Shown here: one piece after another, positions 58,147 to 64,000 of the stretch | Layout of the letters: every line of letters starts with the position of its first letter | Numbering within the stretch: position 1 is the stretch's first letter | Source: Steromphala cineraria | Lineage: Eukaryota > Mollusca > Gastropoda > Trochida > Trochidae | NCBI GenBank assembly: GCA_916613615.1 | Contig: OU744730.1 | Span: forward strand, 2,480,001 to 2,544,000 | Reading direction: 5' to 3' | Length of the DNA: 64,000 nucleotides | The notes under the pieces: model-generated | The model's database searches: none | The model's input: only the letters and a program-made list of their open reading frames with translations | What the model was told of the DNA's origin: nothing | Position numbers and translations under genes: made by a program

Positions 58147-58339
58147 AAAATGAAATTTATTTTTTATCTAAACCTCATAAGGCAATCATGGTTGACAAGT
58201 GTTAAATTGGTAAAGCTAGCATGTCTAGTTTAGGAAATATGCTACTGACATAAAGGATATTGTTATAGAGTCCCTGTTTTAGTCATAGGTCCATGGAAAC
58301 TAATAAAACTTAATAGCTATGTAGCTAATCAGACTTCAC

Positions 58340-58801
58340 ATTCAATTTTGCTTGTCAAGGAGTCTTTACACAAAATTTCAACTTTTTAACCTTATGCTTC
58401 TGGAGAATTAAATGAAAAGAGGTTTAAGGGTGCAGCCTCTGTGGCCCTATTTAGGGACAACAGGGTCACCAAAGCTACAATTAATAATCCTCACTAGTCA
58501 AGGAGTCTGTACACAAAGTTTCTGCTTTCTAGGTATTATGCATCTGTAGAAGATGAACATTGGATTTAAGGTCGTGGCCCATGTGGCCCTTATTCTGGGT
58601 CATAGGGTCACCAAACCTATAAATTTTAATCCTTACTAGTCAAGGAATCTGTTCACATGATTTCAGCCTTCTAGGCCTTTTGCTTCTGGAGAAGAAGATG
58701 AAAACAGATTTTAAGGGTGTGACCCCTGTGGTCCTTACTAAAACGCCGGACACCATGCCATGCCATAAGCCCATCGGGCCTAATAGAGGCCAGATGAGCT
58801 G
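58340..58801 (-). mobile_element. Degenerate pearl-like copy
   Basis: Three diverged cores of the 57-kb type (58,360-58,740), followed by the conserved end (CACCATGCCATGCCATAAGC … GATGAGCT, 58,749-58,800). The microsatellite is lost. Confidence 0.6.
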
Positions 58802-59539
58802 AAAATAGAAATTATTGTTGTCTAACCCTCAAAAGGCACATATTTTGAACATGGTTAATAAGTTTGGTGAAACAAGTATGTCTAGTTTCTGAGAGTTCTG
58901 GGGCAGATGGACAGAATGAGCACTATAACTCGGCTTACGCTGTAAGGCGGGTTATAATAACTCAATACACTTGATTGGTTACCTGCAGGGCTAGTAGTAT
59001 CAAGAGACATCCTGGGACTTCTTGCATTTACATATGCAGAACTTTAAAGTTGGTATCATTTTATCAATGAGTACTGATTGTTGCTGAAAAGTATCATTTT
59101 CAAACTTATAGGTTTAGAAGAGAGCAAATATAAAGCTTTAAAGTGTTCATAACGACTAACATCTTAATAATGAAGAGCATCAATAATAATTTTTTTATAC
59201 TTATTCAAAGCAGGTTGTATCTTAGTATCAACAATAATGGTGTTGTTCTATTTTTTTCTACTTTAACTGTCATGAAATTAATTAAAAATAAAAATATCAA
59301 GAAATTGTAAATTCCAAAAGACACATCTATTACATGTCACAACATTGTTAAAAAGAGAGCATTTAAACTGGAATTCAAACACTGAAGTTTTCTTAAGATA
59401 TATTAATAATACAACATTTGATTAATTATATAGGAGGGGAGGAGGGGATTTGAAAAGCACTAGGTGTATATAGGGGAAATAGCTGTAAAGAAGGTAGCAG
59501 AACTTTGGGGAGGTCAAAAGAAGATTTGATAAAGGACAC

Positions 59540-59579
59540 CTAGCCAAATAACACTGTGTCACCAATATGATCACATGCA
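59540..59579 (-). CDS. Unidentified right-edge gene, terminal coding exon
   Basis: Acceptor TTTACTTTTCAG precedes 59,579. Taking two bases (AG) from the exon at 61,148 gives SACDHIGDTVLFG and then TAG at 59,542-59,540. Phase, acceptor and stop agree. I do not recognise the protein. Confidence 0.5.
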
Positions 59580-59849
59580 CTGAAAAGTAAACATCTAACC
59601 ATAGTCTGCATTACTGTAAGGGCTGGACAACCATACATTGAACAGCTTTGTAATGTTCTTACTTGGGAGGAGGATGATGAAATTAAAAATCTGCATCCTA
59701 CAGACAGGAATTTCAATCTATCTGTATTGTACATTCCTTGTAATATCGGATTTCGGTGGAAGAGTCAAATGAAGGTTTTAGAGAAAATGATTATACCATG
59801 GCAATATCTAAAGGTACCAGTAAGAAAATATAATCTTAGAAAGCTTAGT

Positions 59850-60440
59850 AGAACTTGCCTATAGATCCGAGATATCAAGATTTGTTGATTGGTGTAATGC
59901 TAATTTTTTATATTTGAACGTTAAAAAAACTAAAGAAATTATAATTGATTTTAGGAGAACAAAGTCAACATTAGAATCTGTGTGTATTGATGGAAATGTT
60001 ATAAATAGAAATAGTAAATGAATATAAATACTTAGGTACTATCATTGATTCTAAACTCTCTTGGAATGAGAATACTGAGAAGATATATAAGAAAGGACAA
60101 CGTTTACATTTCTTGTGGAAACTGAAACACTTTAAAATTGATCAAACCATCATGATGTTGTATTACAGAACCTTCATTCAAAGTGTCCTTACATTTAACT
60201 GTTTAAGTTGGTTTGGGAACCTGTCTGTTCAAAATAGAAACAAATTGTCCAAAATCTTGAATACTGCATCAAAGATTATGGAGCTTCCCATTGAAACGAT
60301 CGGCAGTTTTTATAAGAAGCAGTTATCAAAAAAAGGAACCAAAATTTTGGGTGATTCTACCCATCCACTTTTCTTGGAATTTAAAACATTACCTTCCGGA
60401 CGTAGGCTTCGTATGCCGACTTTTCGAACAAACAGGTAGT
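59850..60440 (+). pseudogene. LINE reverse-transcriptase C-terminal fragment
   Basis: Plus-strand reading shows the end of a non-LTR retrotransposon RT: FVDWCNANFLYLNVKKTKEI and IIDFRRTKS, then after a break YLGTIIDSKLSWNEN, then (60,113 onward) LYYRTFIQSVLTFNCLSWFG, NLSVQNRNKLSKI and HPLFLEFKTLPSGRRLRMPT. At least one frameshift and a stop lie near 60,010-60,030. The 5' part, including the catalytic core, is absent. It is related to the fragment at 10.72 kb. It resembles CR1/Rex1-like elements; the clade is not certain. It lies in the intron of the minus-strand candidate gene. Confidence 0.7.
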
Positions 60441-61147
60441 AACATTTTATGGCGGACTACATAAATATAGATTTTCTATAGTACCCTAAATGAAAGAGGT
60501 TCAAACAGTTCAAGAGGAATTGTACAGGTTATAAAATGTTTACAGACTGAAAGCTCACCAACCCACAACATAAGCCCATCATGCTTCATATACTAGGTGA
60601 GGTAAAAACAAATTCTATACACACCATTTTATAAAGGCAACCAGTCCGTCAGATGTTTTCTTAATCTGCATTCTTTTTTCTGAAAAAGATCATTAAAGAT
60701 ATAAGGGACATACCTTATACAAAAAGGACTTGATTGATCATTATTTTGAGAGGTATTCTTCAAATACAGGAATTCTTTAGAATAATAAAATGTAAGAAAT
60801 ACCAACAAATTGTAAGGAATTCTGAAGTGTCAGTCTAAAGTAAATCAAAGTGATAAGCTACAATTGAGATGGTTTTTATCAACTTGATAAAGATTAAATG
60901 TCAAGTCATGGTCCAGATTGCTTGCCATCTTTCTTTGTAGGATGTGGCCATCGCACATTTACCTAAGTTTAGATTATCTTAAGCCAATGACAGATTAATC
61001 AGTGGTCATGAGTTATGACCATGGCTTAATGTCTGAAAAAAGGAGTCACAGTAAATAACTTGATATTATTTGAACAACTTTGTGGTAAACATGAACACAT
61101 ATCTGATTTTCAAGTAATAAATGACAATATCTACATTATAAACAAAC
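60441..61147. other. Intronic, non-coding
   Basis: A short pearl-end relic (CATAAGCCCATCATGC…) near 60,570-60,600; otherwise nothing recognised. Confidence 0.35.
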
Positions 61148-61213
61148 CTCAAAGGAATGCTGTACTGAACGGAACAAGCTGCATTCATCTCATTCTTTCC
61201 CTTCTGACATAAC
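61148..61213 (-). CDS. Unidentified right-edge gene, penultimate coding exon
   Basis: Acceptor ATTTCAG and donor GTTTGT bound a 66-bp interval with a single open frame, LCQKGKNEMNAACSVQYSIPL. It needs two bases from an upstream exon and passes AG to the terminal exon, making Ser. Other frames have stops, which supports coding. The upstream partner was not found between 61.2 and 63.3 kb, so linkage to the exons at 63.3-63.9 kb is inferred from strand and proximity. Confidence 0.45.
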
Positions 61214-62090
61214 CTGAAATGATATGGGTTATTAGTGTAGAATATAAAAACAAATAACATTTTTCTTTCTGATCAAATTTTTATTTCATTGATTCCAATC
61301 CAAAATTAAGTATAAAACTTCAATACAGCCTACAATAATTGCCATTTATTAAAAACTCCACAACTTCTAGCATGACTAAACCCAAGGCAAAAGCTTGCTT
61401 TTGATACATTCATTCAAGCAGAAAATCATCAACAATCAACTCATCTGTTCTATTCCTCACTTGAGTGATGAAACCAAACAATATTCCATGATTTTCACAA
61501 ATGCTTTTGCGCCGATTTTAAAAACAAAATTAATAAGAATTATGATTTATAGCGTCAGAATTTTTCTGGAGAAGATGAGATATAGATTTTATACAACCAC
61601 TTTTTTACTCGGCATTATCACTTCTCTATTTTTAGTCAAAGATTTTTAAACAAGATAAGAACTGGGCTTGATTTTTGTTAATTTGTCCAATAAACACCTT
61701 TAATTAGCCTTTCATTAAGACAGCGTAATTATCGACTGTGAAAAACCCACCTGGGCTATGGGCACATAAAAACCCGCGCAGTGTGATGTAATAAACAAAC
61801 TGTACTGAGTGGCGCATCATAGTATTTCAATTGAAATACAGCCTTACATAATTGTTAAAATTACCATTGATGTGGATATCTTTTACACCAAACACTAACA
61901 GTGTAACGGTACATCATCAAATGATTTATCTGAGTGGAAAACCTTTTCTGAAACTTGTTTCTTATTTTTTTCTGTCATAGATCACCATGGCAATGATTCT
62001 GTTTATGAGGTCACAAATAGGAAATGTGACCAGTCATGCACTGGTTTGTGGCCCGATAGATCTAAGCGGCACATCAAAAGGGGCATCCAA
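61214..62090. other. Intronic or intergenic, non-coding
   Basis: No supported feature; one exon linking the two halves of the right-edge gene may be hidden here or in the repeats to the right. Confidence 0.3.
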
Positions 62091-62400
62091 AAACGGCTTT
62101 CATTGACCCATATTAGAGGCCACAGGCCACTATAAATTATAATCCTCATTAGTCAAGAAGTCTGATCACCAAGTGTCAGCTTTCTAGGCCTTATGTGTCT
62201 GGAGAAGAGGATAAAATAACTTTAAAGGGCTTGGCCCCGGTGGCCCTTATAAGAGGCCACAGGACCACCATGGCTCGAAATTATAATCCTCATTAGTCAA
62301 GGAGTCTTATGCTTCTGGAGAAAAAGTCGAAAATGTATTAAGTTTAAGGATGATGCCATGCTATATGGAGTATATGCCCATCAGGTCTCGTTATACAGAT
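62090..62400 (-). mobile_element. Degenerate pearl-like copy
   Basis: About two decayed cores of the 57-kb family (AATTATAATCCTCATTAGTC, GCTTTCTAGGCCTTATG) and a decayed end (TGCCCATCAGGTCTCG). Confidence 0.55.
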
Positions 62401-63320
62401 TTTTCATTGTGAACGGGGGCCAAAGAGTTCCCACTTCAGATAGCAAATAGAGGTCTGACAGTGTTTTACCCCTAAAAGAAAAGTTATTTGAGGTATTAAA
62501 ATAAGTCTTTCTTTCAGAATTAGCTAATATACTTGGCTGTCAGCATGCAACAGTCATGTATTGCTATGCCAATTGCGGAAGGTCAAGCCACCCACTCAAT
62601 GTTCGCTTCCGGGTCCAAAATCCCAAAAATTTCAATGTGTGAATTTCATATGGTCAATTTTCAAATAGCTGTAGCAAAAAAATAGCAAGGACAACTATAG
62701 TATTTCATTGATTTTTCAATCAGAAGTATGCATATCTTACTGCTGCTAGTGGTCGCTAGTGATCTATTTCAGTCGTATGGGACCGACATGCCAATGACCG
62801 GTGGCAATTTAACATTGGAGTCTATGGGGAAAAAAACTGTATAACGAGAGCTTACAGGTCAGAGAAGCTAAAAACTATAAAATAATTGTCAGAATATCAT
62901 CAAATTTTGGTAAAAATATGTCTCCTATTGATTTTGATGTTCATATTTGTTATTAATGTCAGTGCACAAGTTATGTGAGAGATTGGAAAAGATATGTTTG
63001 ACATTGGGCCATTTACAGGCTTCTCAGTCAATTTCAGAATATTTTATGGGCCATTGCCCTCATATCAATAGTAAAATCAAAAATTTCAGTTGGCCATTGT
63101 TTCATTCGATGTGCAAAATGGCCCATGACCCCTGCCGTTTCCGATCCCTTAAGATTACAGTTTCACATAATAGGTGCACTGTATTCTGAAACTAAATTTT
63201 AATTGTTTTATACAAACACAATTAATTATCTTCATTTTATGATAACAGAAGCTTTTAATAGCATTTTCAACAGTATGTGTATACTACGCAGTCACTACCA
63301 CTTACTCAATATATACAAAC
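62401..63320. other. Non-coding, probably repeat-derived
   Basis: Contains a stretch at 62,530-62,880 and another near 63,000-63,130 (TGGGCCATT repeated) that look like interspersed repeats, but I cannot define ends. Confidence 0.3.
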
Positions 63321-63368
63321 CATCCAAGTAATCTGGTGAAGAGCTGTTTTTCCTCTTTCTCTCAGCTC
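63321..63368 (-). CDS. Unidentified right-edge gene, 48-bp exon
   Basis: Acceptor CATTTTTCAG and donor GTTTGTAT. It encodes ELRERGKTALHQITWM in phase 0, joining the preceding exon exactly. Helical and charged. Confidence 0.5.
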
Positions 63369-63648
63369 CTGAAAAATGGAGGATACAAAAATACAAGCAT
63401 GATGAAGCATTTATTTTGTTATTGGTGGAGTTTAGTAAACTCGAGTCTTGATATTTTTTTGAATGTATCATTATCTTTCATATTTGAGCATCACATCATG
63501 TCACACAAGTATTTTTTTATTATCCAGAATTAGGAATAATCCAGGTTTGAATGATTTAATCTATATTAGGCCTACAGTATAGATATTTTAGTCTAAAAAC
63601 GTGAATTTGCATTACAATTTTGCGGCTTAAAATGCTGCGTATCCTTAC

Positions 63649-63734
63649 CTCCACCACTTTAAACTCATTCCCGCTTGTAAGGAGACTTCTTTTCTGTTGA
63701 TGTAGCATCAATAATGACATAAATGAAGAGTTAT
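63649..63734 (-). CDS. Unidentified right-edge gene, 86-bp exon
   Basis: Acceptor GTTTAG and a strong donor, GAG/GTAAGG. It takes one base from the previous exon (making Asp) and reads NSSFMSLLMLHQQKRSLLTS then GNEFKVVE, ending in phase 0. Predicted mainly helical, perhaps coiled coil. Product not recognised. Confidence 0.55.
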
Positions 63735-63872
63735 CTAAACATTTCTCGTCCTTTCATCCCGCATTGCAAATGTCTGCCATCAAATAAAATTCAAGCTCTT
63801 TTTTCCTCCACGACAGGAGAGGTCGCCGAAATGCATGACGGTAGACCAACCTTTTTGTAGCATGTAACTCAC

Positions 63873-63947
63873 CTAGATCTACTAGATCTACTTCGTAAAA
63901 CGAAATTAATGATTTTTGTTCCTCAATAACGTTTTCATGCTTTATCT
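63873..63947 (-). CDS. Unidentified right-edge gene, 75-bp exon
   Basis: Acceptor TTTTTTTTCACAG (long pyrimidine tract) and a consensus donor, CTAG/GTGAGT. It encodes IKHENVIEEQKSLISFYEVD then LVDL, with two bases borrowed upstream and one passed on. Upstream exons would lie beyond the right edge of the window. Confidence 0.5.
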
Positions 63948-64000
63948 CTGTGAAAAAAAATAATAAACAATAGATATTAGCCTTTGTCACATAGATCTAA

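Noticed and set aside
62540..62660. Cys-containing reading (CYANCGRSSHPLNVRFR) resembling the start of a THAP-type zinc finger
   Set aside because: Too short, in an interspersed repeat, and without the downstream C-x2-H or AVPTIF-like features.

Overview
The window looks like a stretch of an AT-rich animal genome, most likely a bivalve mollusc. The reasons are: spliced genes with GT-AG introns and codon phases that join across them; a nSTAND3-type NTPase fused to ankyrin repeats (a gene type expanded in bivalves); DIRS, Jockey-like and L1-like retroelements; and several families of bivalve 'pearl'-type repeats, in which ~145-170 bp tandem cores sit beside a CCGT/ACGG microsatellite. There is no bacterial gene organisation. 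The species call is an inference from repeat style, not from a search.

Layout. 1-13.5 kb is transposon-derived. It holds a Helitron-like element (about 1.2-3.6 kb), a TIR element (3.78-6.43 kb), and a pair of 0.3-0.4 kb terminal inverted repeats (7.49 and 13.48 kb). Those TIRs enclose an L1-like LINE fragment on the minus strand, a second Helitron-like 3' end and a Jockey-like LINE fragment. 13.5-15.8 kb has a tRNA-like SINE head, a short foldback and a pearl-like repeat. 15.90-19.66 kb is a DIRS-type tyrosine-recombinase retrotransposon (gag, RT-RNase H and a truncated recombinase) bounded by inverted terminal repeats. 21.9-28.0 kb (minus strand) is a multi-exon STAND NTPase-ankyrin gene whose exon phases join perfectly but which has one in-frame TGA. 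A decayed inverted copy of its ankyrin exon lies at 21.48 kb. 29.3-30.8 kb is a TIR element with a second, TTAA-flanked element nested in it. 30.85-32.19 kb may hold a small plus-strand spliced gene.

33.1-33.9 kb is a 169-bp tandem array. 34.43-41.83 kb is a giant diverged palindrome with ~3.6-3.7 kb arms, whose 114-bp spacer recurs inverted just outside the right arm. 43.4-44.7 kb and 57.0-58.15 kb are two pearl-like elements of similar design in opposite orientation. 48.6-52.3 kb is a satellite of 61-bp units organised into 183-bp trimers. 59.8-60.4 kb is a LINE reverse-transcriptase fragment. 59.5-63.95 kb (minus strand) contains the small 3' exons of an unidentified host gene that appears to continue past the right edge.

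Only two host transcription units are supported with any strength: the STAND-ankyrin gene and the right-edge gene. The former has the architecture of an intracellular sensor (regulatory NTPase switch plus ankyrin ligand-recognition repeats). Nearly everything else is mobile or repetitive DNA, often nested. All exon boundaries were read by eye from splice signals and phase and have no transcript support.
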